Assembly (NCBI GenBank): GCA_027943335.1
Contig: BSBK01003253.1
Span: 1,256,501-1,320,500, forward strand
Direction of reading: 5' to 3'
DNA length: 64,000 nt
Source: Chamaecyparis obtusa
Taxonomy: Eukaryota > Streptophyta > Pinopsida > Cupressales > Cupressaceae
This document shows, piece after piece, positions 1 through 11,100 of the stretch; position 1 is the stretch's first letter; each line of letters opens with the position of its first letter. Position numbers and translations under genes: made by a program. A model generated the notes under the pieces. It was not told the origin of the DNA and did not search any database. It worked only from the letters and a program-made list of their open reading frames with translations.

Positions 1-1713
1 GATGATAATCAATTGAAGAGAATTCATTCTCGTGAACCAGATCATCCTGAATTGAGAAGATCCTCAAGACAAAGGAAAGTTCCGGCAAAATTATCTGATT
101 ATCAGCTATTATTTCCCGAAGAGGCATAGCTAGAACTATTAATTTCTGAGCAAATTGAACCTGTAAATTTTAAAGAGGCATGCATAAGAAATGATAAGGA
201 CAATTGGTTTTTTGCTATGATAGATGAAATGAGTTCACTTGAAGCAAACGGCACCTGGGATTTGGTCTCTCTTCCACCAAATCAGAAACCACTCAAGAAC
301 AAGTGGGTCTATAAATTGAAAGATGGAGGAGGTAAAAAACGGTTCAAAGCTCGGTTGGTAGTAAAAGGATATGCTTAGAAACAGGGGATTGATTTCGCTG
401 AAATATTTTCTCAGGTTGTGAAGATGACATCCATCTGAACAGTATTAGGATTAGCAGCCATTTGGAATCTTGAATTGGAACAGTTAGATGTTAAGACAAC
501 ATTTTTACATGGAGACATAAATGAGGAGTTGTATATGCATCAACATGAAGATTTTGTGAAAAAGGGGTAGGAACATCTCTATTGCCGGCTGAAGCATAGT
601 TTGTATGGGCTCAAGCAAGCCCCGAGACAGTGGTATGTCAAGTTTGACTCCTTCATGCTTGAACATAATTTTATCAGATGTGAATCTGATCCCTGCATTT
701 ACTACAAGACACTCCTGAATGGTGAATTTGTTATTCTTCTTCTCTATGTTGACGACATGTTAGTAGTGGGCACAAGCTCTAAAATTGTTAGTGAGCTGAA
801 AACTAAATTGGCAAGCACATTTGCCATGAAGGATTTAGGGGCAGCCAAGAAGATTCTTGGTATGACTATCACCTAGGATAGGAAGAAGAAAGTAATTACA
901 TTGTCACAAAAGGAATACATTGACAAAGTAATTCAAAGATTTGGTATGGCTGATGCGCATAGTGTTTCTATTCCACTCGCTTCGCATATTCAATTATCAG
1001 CACATTTGTGTCCACAAACACAAGAGGACAAGGAATATATGGAGGACATTCCTTACAAATATGTAGTTGGTAGCATTATGTATGCTATGGTTTCGACATG
1101 TCCTGACATTGCTCATGTGGTGGGAGTTGTAAGTAGATTCATGAGCAATCCCGGGAAGACTCATTGGGAGGCCGTCAAATGGATATTAAGATATCTTAAA
1201 GGCACTTCAGATTTGGTCTTATGTTTTTGTAACAATAATGAACAGTTACGGGGATTCACAGATTCAAATCTTGTCGAAGATTTGGATAAGCGTAGATCTA
1301 CTACTGGTTACACATTCATGTTCACTGGAGCTGCTATTAGTTGGGCCTCAAGGCTGCAACATTCTATTGCTCTTTCTTCCGCCAAAGCTGAGCATTTGGC
1401 GCTTTCCGAAGGTGCCTGGGAAATGATCTGGTTGCAGCGATTACTTGGTGAAATAAAGTATCAACAAAATGATTATGTTCTATTCAGTGACAGTCACAGC
1501 GCCATCTTTATGGCTCATAATCATACCTCTCAGTGACGTTCAAAACACATTGACATCCATGCTCACTTTGTTTGGCACATGGTTGAAGAGGGCAAGTTGA
1601 AGGTTGAAAAGATTGATACTAAGATCAATCCGGCAGATATATTCACTAAAGCTGTAACCAAAGAGAAGTTTGAATGTGCAAGAACTTCTCTTGGACTTGT
1701 TAAGCTGAAGTAG
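1..1713 (+). pseudogene. Ty1/copia pol remnant (end of integrase region, RT, RNase H)
   Basis: This is the 3' part of a Ty1/copia polyprotein in a single frame; the element's 5' part lies outside the window. Reverse transcriptase motifs are clear: YGLKQAPRQWY starts at about 604 and the catalytic YVDDM block at about 745. RNase H follows at about 1258-1520 with TDSN, SSAKAEH and SDSHSA blocks, and the conserved C-terminal ADIFTK-type block lies near 1640. Six in-frame stops break it, at 127, 376, 436, 568, 874 and 1534, with no frameshift over 1.7 kb. Four are TAG and two are TGA; where the family residue is predictable they replace glutamine (CAG) or arginine (CGA). The natural terminator is probably the TAG at 1711. 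It cannot make a working reverse transcriptase. Confidence 0.93.
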
Positions 1714-1765
1714 ATTAGCATGTAGAGTAGGGGAATGCCTGATCAACTGAATTATCCGTTGACTT

Positions 1766-1777
1766 CTGGTGGGAGTT
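1766..1777 (+). other. Polypurine tract of the copia element
   Basis: A purine-rich run (ctggtgggagtt) lies just before the TG that opens the LTR and just after the end of the pol frame, where the plus-strand primer of an LTR element belongs. Confidence 0.6.
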
Positions 1778-2032
1778 TGTTGGAATTGGAAGGCCAATGG
1801 ACTTTTGTCTGTTTTAGCCTTGTCTTTTCAGTTGCTCAGCGATGAGCTTATAAATAGGACTCTTCTATTCATTGTAAACATTCTGGTTTTGAGATTAATA
1901 CATTCTTTTGCTCTCAGTGTGGACGTAGCCACTATTGTGGTGAACCACGATAAATTGTGTGTTTTGTGTTCATTTGCAATCTGCTCTTTTATTCTGTATT
2001 TCTGGTTTTATTTCAAATTTGTTAATTCTACA
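1778..2032 (+). repeat. 3' LTR of the copia element
   Basis: It begins TGTTGGAATT directly after the polypurine tract and most likely ends AATTCTACA, giving imperfect terminal inverted repeats with TG...CA ends and a length of about 255 bp. A TATA-like box (cttataaata) lies at 1848-1857. The 5' LTR is outside the window, so neither the right boundary nor a target duplication can be confirmed. The next recognisable DNA is a PI-PLC exon, so the element probably sits in an intron or the 5' part of that gene. Confidence 0.65.
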
Positions 2033-2256
2033 TTACCCTGTTTTCTGATTTTAATGTTTCCAAAAGCTTTTGACGCGCCACTTATATAAAAAGTACATCC
2101 TATTTCTTTTCTTCCTATAATGAGTATTAAGCACATATTTGCCCTAGTATTTGGAATTTGGGAGCAACTCTTGTTGATTGTTTGGAATAAAAGAAATTGG
2201 TTTCCTATATGAATCTATTCAGTTCTATGATTATTCCGGTACTTTCTCTTGGATAG

Positions 2257-4372
2257 GTTGATGGCTTTCCGTACAACATATATTCATGGTTGAAAATCCA
2301 CAATGCCTTTTCAATACTTCGGGAGCAGTCTTATACTGGAACTCCAAGAGTTGCATTCTACAACTAGGAAGATTCTGTGACTAATCAGCTAAATGTGAGT
2401 AAAAATCAACTAATAGCTTGGGCAACAATTATAGCCTTATATGAACTACAAAGAAACAAATTAGAGTACAAAATATCACCCATTTTGAAACATGAGAAAT
2501 ATAATATGATACACTTTCATTTAGTGGTAATTTTTTGGATTTTAGGAAAATGCAGTCAGATCAAGTAGATTTTATATTAAAGATTTTGACTTATCCTTGG
2601 TGCATTTTAGTAATGAAATATCTCTATTCAAGGTTGAATCTCACCATAAGGCTAATTTAAAGTTTTTGAAACAATGTTCCAAAATTAGTCCTTGTGTAAA
2701 AATTAAGTTTTCTACACATTTTGTCCTGTGGTGCTATGTTTATTAGTACTTTGATGATCAACTGAGTGATTTTGATCTTATTTTTGTGTAGAATGCTCTG
2801 AGGGGATGCATGTTGGACATTTATGATTTTCTGGAAGATGTGTGGTTATGCCATTCATTTGGAGGGCAATGCTACAGCTTCACTGCATTTGTAAGACCGA
2901 CTGTGCCTATAAGATTGTTTATTTTCACCTTAAAACCTTTGTCCTTAATTGTTTTCAGCTATCTAGAATTCTTGCAGATAATATGTTAGTTTTCCTATAG
3001 CACCTACTTGTCCTTGAATTGTAGAATAGCTTTTTAGTTTTCAACGTAGAAGACTTTTTCTCCTTTCTTTCTTGCAAGTTTCATGAACAATTCTTGTTTT
3101 TGTTAGGAACCTGCAGTCAACTCATTGAGGGAAATAGAAACTTTTTTATCCTCCAATCCAACAAAATTTGTTGCAATTATTATTTTATGTACATGCCACG
3201 AAAGGTCTTACTGTGATTAGTGAAGAGGGGCTATCAAAATATTGGTTCCCATAGTCTAAAATGTCCAAGAGTGGGAAGATTGGCCAACTGTGACAGATGT
3301 GGTAGCCAACAATCTACGCTTGGTTGTTTCACTTCCATTTCCTCAAAGGAAGGTACTGAAGGCATTTCATATCAGTGGAGAAATGTTGTTGAAAATGAGT
3401 GTGAGTAACACAACTTTTAAGTCTTTAACAAATATTTTCTTGGGAGCCATTTGCATCATGTCATAGAACCTACAATGTATTAGAATCTCTATTTGCATTA
3501 ATCACAGATTACATTTTGTTGTGTGTTCTAAAACTGCAGTGTAAGTGAGCTCGATCTTGTTCTATATGGCGGTAATTCATTGTATTGTATATGTGTATGG
3601 TTTATAAGCACTATGTTTTAGCAGTTTGTTTGTTCAACATGTCTATTCCATAAATCAAATTGAGCTTTCGCATTTAATTGCCCACTAATTATAGGAATCT
3701 GCAGCTGGTGATAGTGGGATCAAGCTTGGATCCTGTTCAAACCGAAAAGAATCAGCCCCATTGAATTCAAATGTAGCTTCATTGTTTCTGGAGAATTACT
3801 TCACCACAATTCCTGACCAAAGTGGAACTTGTGCTACAACAGATTAAAGGAGAACAAAAATGATTATTGATTGTAGAAATTGAATTACATTCCTCTCTTA
3901 TATAGAGAGTCTTACATTAAGAGCATGACACAGAACAAACACTAAACAATTGTGATAAATGTGGATGAATAATCTACCATAAATTTTTTACTACTAGCAT
4001 GGTTTTAGGAAATGTGTGTAACAGTCCAAATAAACTAGATGATCAAATTACATAGTTCAGTTACAACTGACTACATGCGTAGGGGGAGAAATTAATTATG
4101 CCAACAATTTATGTAAGAGTAGATTTTCTTGATGATAACCTTGTTAGATCTCAAGAGAAGAAATGGTGATGGCTCGCAGTAAGTCTAGATTGCTCTTTTA
4201 CAATGTGATATTAGAGGTCAAGGAACTTCCAGCAATCATGATCATATTACACTTCCATCTTCTGAATTTCTAACATATTGTGCAAATGAGTGATGGCGGG
4301 GGAGTTTTTGATATCATGGAAAGGCTTAATCAGAGATCTTTATGTGGATGCAATACTATTGCTTCTTGCCAG
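2257..4372 (+). pseudogene. PI-PLC X-domain protein pseudogene (several exons)
   Basis: Plant PI-PLC X-domain proteins are phospholipase-C-like phosphodiesterases; their physiological substrate is poorly defined. Exons are recognisable in family order. 2257-2394 carries the WLKIHNAFS block with the family histidine, then EDSVTNQLN, ending at GTGAGT. 2792-2890 encodes LDIYDFLEDVWLCHSFGG. 3107-3400 has NSLREIETFLSSNPTKF, then KYWFP and WPTVTD in shifted frames. From 3695 come GSCSNRKESAPLNS and ASLFLENYF, with a stop near 3844. About 4280-4372 has SDGGGVFDIMERLNQRSLCGC. AG and GT borders flank most exons, so this is a decayed intron-containing gene and not a processed copy. Lesions include TAG at 2365 where the family has glutamine, TAG after KYWFP (about 3256) and frameshifts in the third exon. 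The N-terminal exons are absent, perhaps because of the copia element upstream. Confidence 0.82.
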
Positions 4373-5138
4373 GTTTCTAACTCTAGTTTTAGCTTCTCTC
4401 ACTATAAATATTTTATTTGGATCCAATGCTCCTTTACTGAACTTTGAAGTGTTGTTACACTTTTGGAAAACGACTAGTTTCCTTCCACATCAAGATAAAT
4501 TTGAAAGAAAGATTCTAGAATTTTTCCACGGCTTGTGAATCAAAAGAGACCCAGGATCAATTTTATGTACTGATTGTATGATTATGTTTTTAGTTGGTAT
4601 GAAGTTGAAAAATATGGGCATAAGGTGCTTGGGTTTTAAACGATTAATTATATTTTGCAGCCAAAGGCAGCAAATAGATTCTGCAAAATGTACCGGTTCC
4701 TTTAATATCAGCTCCTGCAACACATGGGTTATGAGTTTTTACCCAACCTCTATAGACTTCATCAGCTTCTCATCCCTAGTCACCCAGCTTGTGGCTCTTG
4801 CATATATATATTGCAATATCATTTTTCGTAGGCAGATTTCCATTTTTCTAATTCCTTCCTAGCAGCAGAATGGATGATGTGGTATGGATTTAGAATTCTC
4901 TTATGTTTACATCTAGCTTTCTTTTAGACACCAAATATAACATCCACAATTTGATTGTTTAGTTTTCTCCTTGCTTGTTTACCAGTTCTCTGTTGAAGCC
5001 TTCCATTGGTGAAAACCAAGATAATTTTGGTGCGTTGTTATAAAAAGAAAAATGGAACTTTTACACAAAAATTAGGGTATAAGTAATTACTTTTAGAAGA
5101 AGGTTGCAATTGCAAATTCTTTTGGGGGTTTCCCCTGA
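4373..5138. other. Noncoding DNA downstream of the PI-PLC pseudogene
   Basis: There is no clear gene. A possible last exon after an AG at about 4663 reads through a serine-rich stretch (CTGSFNISSC), which could match the variable C-terminus of the PI-PLC family, but support is weak. The stretch ends at the target site of element A. Confidence 0.4.
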
Positions 5139-5143
5139 CTGTG
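5139..5143. repeat. Target site duplication of element A, left copy
   Basis: The 5-bp ctgtg directly before the 5' LTR is matched by ctgtg at 19221-19225 directly after the 3' LTR. Confidence 0.9.
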
Positions 5144-8053
5144 TGTCACAACTATTTTTTTTAACTCCTAAATTTACGATAGAATTTAATAAATCGAAGA
5201 CTTTATTTAGTGTTGTTTCCGGATTACAAGGAAAGACTAAGTATATGATTCCTTAATTGACTGTCTAAACCAGAGGATTCATCTCCATGGGCGACACATC
5301 TGCAAGTGTTATTATTTTCAACAGGGTGTGGTGGATGATGAATGATGGAATGTGCGCCTTAAGTCAGACAGTTGGTTTATGCATTAAGTGGAGTTAATTC
5401 ACTCATTATTAAGGGGAAATAGGGTAACATCTGGGATACATTTATGGGAGATTGGCGAAAAGTGCACAAGAGTAAAAAGGGAAAAATTAGGGAAGCAAGG
5501 GGAGGATTGCACAGCAGTGAGGAAGAAAGAAAAAGGAAGCTAAAGTGACCATTTGATTAGGTTCCTAGTCTACACGGACTGCTACAAAAACTAGGTTCTT
5601 GTTTCTATTTCTATTACTGTAAAGGAAATGAACATAGTTTAATTTAAATAGAAATCTAAAACAAGGGTTGTTAAGATATTCATTGAAAAACTTACTGAAT
5701 ATGATATTCTTTATTTCCTTGTAAATATGAGAGTTAATCTTTTAGTTTCAAAGAAACGTTGCATCTTACATGGTAACTTTTGGCTCTTACCTTGCATAGT
5801 TTCTTTTAAGAATCTATGTATTGGCTAGTAAACCAAGACATCAATTGGGCTAAGAATCCAAAACTCCTCTTTGATTTCCACAAAGGAAGAATGCCCACAA
5901 GCCCAGGAATCAATTTGTGTCCCTCTGTTAATAGCCAAGGCTAGATGATGTTCATGGACTCTGCCTTGGGAACATACTTTCAATTGATAGATGGTTAGAC
6001 AACTATTCAGTCTTTACATCTATGGCTACAACACCCTGGTTCACAATACCCAGTTGACTTGCAACTGCCCACAACTTCCAGATTCAATCCAACTTTCTTT
6101 CCTAAAACTCTGAAATAAAGTGATAGCAGATATATCAGGATCAAACTTTCTTGATACTTCCTCACATCCATTTCCATTGATGTTACCTTGTTCTTTCTCC
6201 TCAGCAATCAGTAGAGAAGAGTGGAGTGAGTCTGTTGTGATCAAAACACTTGCTTTGCTCTCTTTACTTCCACTCTAGGAATGACCACTTATAAAATTTA
6301 TAATGTTTCCAGATTTTTCTGTTACTTGAAGGAAGCAAGTAGGTTTGAATTCTAAGGACATTCCTTGAAAGGTAGATATGATGTATGATCAATTAGTTGA
6401 ATGAATGAAATTGTATGGCATTAAATTAATTTGGTTTAGATGAGTGAAGTTTTAATGATGAAAAGTGTTATGTCTTTTTTGTTTATGCCATGGTCTCAAT
6501 CTTATTCTTCTAGAAGTAGTACTTCCGCTGAATACATCGTTTTGACTTAAAATTGACAATTAGTGAAAGAAATTTTCAAACTTTCAATTAATTTTTCTTT
6601 CAGAAATGAAGTCTCTTGCAGAAGTTTATTAGTCATGTCAAAATTTTAGTGAAGAATCAGTTGACCTTCAGAATTAGAATTTTGCTAAACTGCCTAGTTG
6701 GAGATTTGATCATTTATCCTTTTTGATGAAATTTGTCATTCATCACTTTTGCTCTTGGACTGTTCAAACCAAATAGGGAATTTTTAGAGGAGTTTGTGAT
6801 TTTTGTTAAGTTCCCGACTGTAAGAGTTAGTAAAGCCCTTTGATATTAAAGTTCCAAACATTCCCGAAAAGAATAACACTGCCTTGTTATGTAACAGTGT
6901 GTTCCTTGTATTCCAAGGAAAGATTATTTTAGTCCAGGTCGAGCATTTGGCTGTATTTTGTGTAATGATAGGGCAATATAGTGTAATTATGTGTTTTATC
7001 ATATGTCACTTGTGTATGATTTAGTGACTGAAGTACGTCTCTTCTCTTTCCTTCTATAGGAAGCACTACTATTGACTGAGAGCCTTGTGTTTATTGACAT
7101 TATATATATATATATATATTCTTAGAATTTATTTGATTATTGAGTGTGTTGTTTGAAAGTTTACCGGAGTTAAGAGAATCTATTGATCTTTTGTGTTAAG
7201 TGCTTAATTTTTGCTACAGTATTATTCTAATTTAGTGAGTGTGTTTCATACTACATAATTATTGTGTTTATTTGTGTATATTCATTTATTTTGAGTAAGA
7301 TATCTTGGGAAAGGGTGTCGAATATGGGTAACAGAGAAGGGTAAAATGTAGTTTCGTTTACCTGCCAGTAGAAATCTGGCCTTTTATGCTTAGGCCTAAG
7401 TTTGTAAACACATAAATGAATTTGTGTTGGTTATGTACTTTCTCTCTGCCATATTTGTGTTTGTTCTACTTTGTGTGTGATAAAGTAGCTAGATCACATC
7501 TTGCACTAGATTCCTTTCTGATCCATCTGTGCCGAGTTGATAGATCACTCGCGTAGGGTCGGCGAGCTCTTCATTTCAGGATGAGCCCTGGGGGAGCTAA
7601 CCACTCCGTGGTTGGGTGGAATAAATACCTGGATCACATTTTTGTCTCAAGTTATGTAGATGGACGATAGACTGTTCGATGGAGACAAGAACATGCAGAT
7701 GGACGGTTGACAGTCCGATGGCATGTATTTGGATATCTTGTACTTCTTCGACCTTAAGGTCATGTGTTTTAATGTATGTGTATATACTTTGACATTTTAT
7801 GTTCGACAGTATGGTCGACATATGCCATGCATTATTTTCTCTTGTTGTGTATTTCGATAGTTTGGTCGAACCTTCATATTTTATGGCAAGGATATTTGAC
7901 TTTATGTTTATAATGATGTAATCTCTTTAAATGCAAATGAAATTTATGTCATGGAAAATTCTTTATTTACTTTTAGACTTGTTATGTTTAGTATTTTTTA
8001 TTTTTTCTGATCTAGAGCTTACGTGTCTCTTACTCTGATTTTTGGTTCTTACA
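5144..8053 (+). repeat. 5' LTR of element A (2,910 bp)
   Basis: It starts TGTCACAAC and ends TTACA, and is homologous along its length to 13393-19220 once element E is removed. It lacks a 27-bp stretch that the other LTR has near 13693 and carries a longer (TA)n run at about 7101-7119. Short open frames on both strands inside it look like chance; none matches a family I know and none is preserved between the two LTR copies. Confidence 0.92.
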
Positions 8054-8055
8054 TG

Positions 8056-8069
8056 TGGTATTAGAGTTG
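8056..8069 (+). other. Primer binding site of element A (tRNA-iMet type, decayed)
   Basis: Two bases after the LTR end the sequence reads TGGTATTAGAGTTG. The consensus complementary to the 3' end of plant initiator tRNA-Met begins TGGTATCAGAG, so this site differs by a C-to-T change inside a CAG trinucleotide. Confidence 0.85.
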
Positions 8070-8145
8070 TGCTTAAACACTTAGACCTTGGTCCTCTATT
8101 GCTAAGTTGTGTACTCATGCTTGGTCTAGGAAGTGATTTAACACC

Positions 8146-11100
8146 ATGCAAACTAGAAATAGTAATAAGGGAGGATCCAGCAATGGACAGGTCAATGAGG
8201 AACAAAATCCAAGAATGGACGAAATCCTTAACCTCTTGACAGAACAGAGGAATCTCTTGCAACAACAAAATAATCGTATGGATCAACTGAAATAGGATGC
8301 AAGAGGTAGATAGAATGAAGAGGAAAGAAGAAAGAGGGAAGAGGATCAGAGACTTTAAGCTCAATAGAAATAGGAAGAAGATCAGCACTTGGAATCACTG
8401 AGAAAGGAACAAGAGGATAGGAGGAATGAAGAGTAGTGGAACCAAAATACAGATCAAAGGGATGTAAACATACCAAATAATAGAGAAAGAATAGCAGAGG
8501 AACTGAGTAAGGACCTCAAGAAGGTCATACCTCATACATTTTATGGTAAGGGCATTGATGATGCTATGAGGCATGGATAGTATCCATGGAAAAGTATTTC
8601 CATGTTCATAAACTTTCAGGGGAATCCAGAGCTATGTGGGGTGTTTTTCAGTTAGTTGGTGAGGCTGGTACTTGGTGGGACAATGAGATGGCCGAAAAGA
8701 GAATGCAGCCTGGTGAGATCTCTTGGGAAGAGTTCCTAGTACTATTCCGTAAGAGGTGGTTACCTCAGCTTTATTATGATAGGAAAGTGGCTGAATTTGA
8801 GAACTTGATTTAGGGAGTTCTGACTGTCATTGAATACCATGAGAGATTTTACCACCTGGTAAAATATGTACCTCAATATCAACAGGATGAGCGGTTTAGA
8901 ATCCACAAGTTTATTCTCGGATTACATCCAGAGATAGGATCAGAAGTGGATATGCATGAGCCTAAGACTATGGATTTTACTTTTAGGAAGGCTTTGAGAC
9001 AAGAGTAGAAACTAAAGCAGGTACCTTCAATCAGAGTGATTCAAAGGAATAGTGCACCTTAGGGATATAAGAGGAAGTTTCAAGATAATAAACCAAAGGA
9101 CATTGGTCGGAAACAGGTGCATAATATGAGAGGCAAGGGCAGAGGTAATGCTAGAAGGAACAACAATGGTAACCAAAACAGGGGCAACAACAAGAATGAT
9201 AACATGAAGAATAAACTTGATGGTAAATAGGGACCACAAGATGGTTGCTACACTTGTGGAGGTGATCACTATGCTAGTGTTTGTCCTCAGCGATCAGCCC
9301 ATAAAGATGGGAAGGGACCTTAGACTCAGCACCAGATTCATGCAGCTATGAATAATAGACAAGCTAATTTTCAGGGAACACCCATTCAGATGGCTGGTAA
9401 GCTTCTTGGTCATGATATTTCTATTTTGATTGATACTGGAGCTACTGAATGTTTCATAGATCCTAGAGTTGCTTATAAATTACCAGTTAGAGCAGGATAT
9501 ATATTAGAACCATGGATGGTAGAATATGGAAATACGGCAAAGCATAAGGTTGAGTAATGTTTATCTTGTAGCAAGATTGAACTTCCTATTTTTCAAATGC
9601 AAGTAAACTTGTACGTTGCACCTTTAGGTTCCTATGATGTTATTTTGGGCATCAATTGGTTAACTGAACATAAGGTCATAGTGAACTGCAAGGATAAAAT
9701 AGTAGAATGCCTTGATGATGCAGGTAATCCTATAATACTCTATGGTGTGAAAAGGTCTCTTGAACTTAGACAGATTTCTACCATGCAATTGAAAAAGGCA
9801 AAGAGAAAGGGGTGTATGATGTATGTGGCTTATGTCAAAGATCTGGACACACCTCCTAGTCTAGAAAATTTCCCTATCTTGCAGGAATTCAAGGATGTTT
9901 TTCCTGAAGAGTTACCTGAGTTACCTCTAAAGAGAGAATTTGATTTCTCAAATGATGTGATGCCTGGAGCTGAACCTCAATCTAAGGCACCATATCGAAT
10001 GACCACTACTGAAATGTATGAGTTGAAGCTACAGTTGCAAGAACTATTGGATAAAGGGTTTATTCACCCTAGTGTTTCACCATGGGGAGCTCTAGTGATC
10101 TTTGTAAAGAAGAAAGACGATACCTTACAATTGTGCATAGATTACAGAATGCTCAATAAGGTTACTATAAAGAACAGATACCCTCTTCCTCGAATAGATG
10201 AACTTTTTGATCAAATGTAAGGAGCAACTGTGTTCTCCAAAATTGACTTGAGATCTAGATATCATCAACTCCGGATCAAAGAGGAGGACATATCCAAAAT
10301 AGCTTTCAGGACAAGGTATGGGCATTATGAATTTATAGTCTTACCTTTCAGGTTGACAAATGCGCCTGCAACTTTTATGAACCTAATGAATAGTGTATTC
10401 AGGGATTGTCTTGACAAGTTTGTTGAGATATTCATTGATGACATTCTAATTTACTCCAAGAATATGGAGGAACATAAGGAACATTTGCGGATAGTTTTAC
10501 AATGCTTGAGAGACAAGAAGTTGTATGGGAAACTATCAAAGTGTTCTTTCTATAAGGAGATTCACTATTTGGGCCATATCATTTCTGTAGATGGAATTGC
10601 AGTGGATCTGGCAAAGATCAAAGCTATTTTTGAGTGGCCAACTCCTCAAAATGTGAGTGAAGTGAGAAGTTTTATGGGACTTGTAGGATACTACCAAAAA
10701 TTTGTGGAGGGATTCTCTAAGATTGTAGCACCTATCACTACTCTTTAGAGAAAAGGGAAAAGATACCAGTGGACTGATGTATGGGAGAGAGCATTCCAGT
10801 TATTGAAACAAAAGCTCACATCGGCTCCTATCTTGGTTATACCAGATCCTAATGGACACTTTACAGTTATTACCGACGCTTCAAGTGAAGGTCTTGGTGG
10901 TGTTCTCATGCAAGGTGGCAAAGTAGTGGCTTATGAGTCACGGAAACTAAAACAGTATGAGGTTAACTATATACCTCATGACTTGGAATTGGCAGCAATT
11001 GCTCATGCTTTAGTGATGTGGAGACATTACCTTTTCGGTAAACCATTTGAGTTAAAGACAGATCATATGGGACTTAGGTATATCTTCACACAACCCAATC

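Noticed and set aside
1540..1797. Minus-strand 85-codon ORF
   Set aside because: It is the antisense shadow of the copia RNase H end and LTR start.
5144..8053. Genes for short minus-strand ORFs inside the element A LTR (for example 6007-6207 and 7597-7821)
   Set aside because: They recur in the 3' LTR only because the LTRs are homologous, they differ by substitutions without sign of coding constraint, and they have no known motif.
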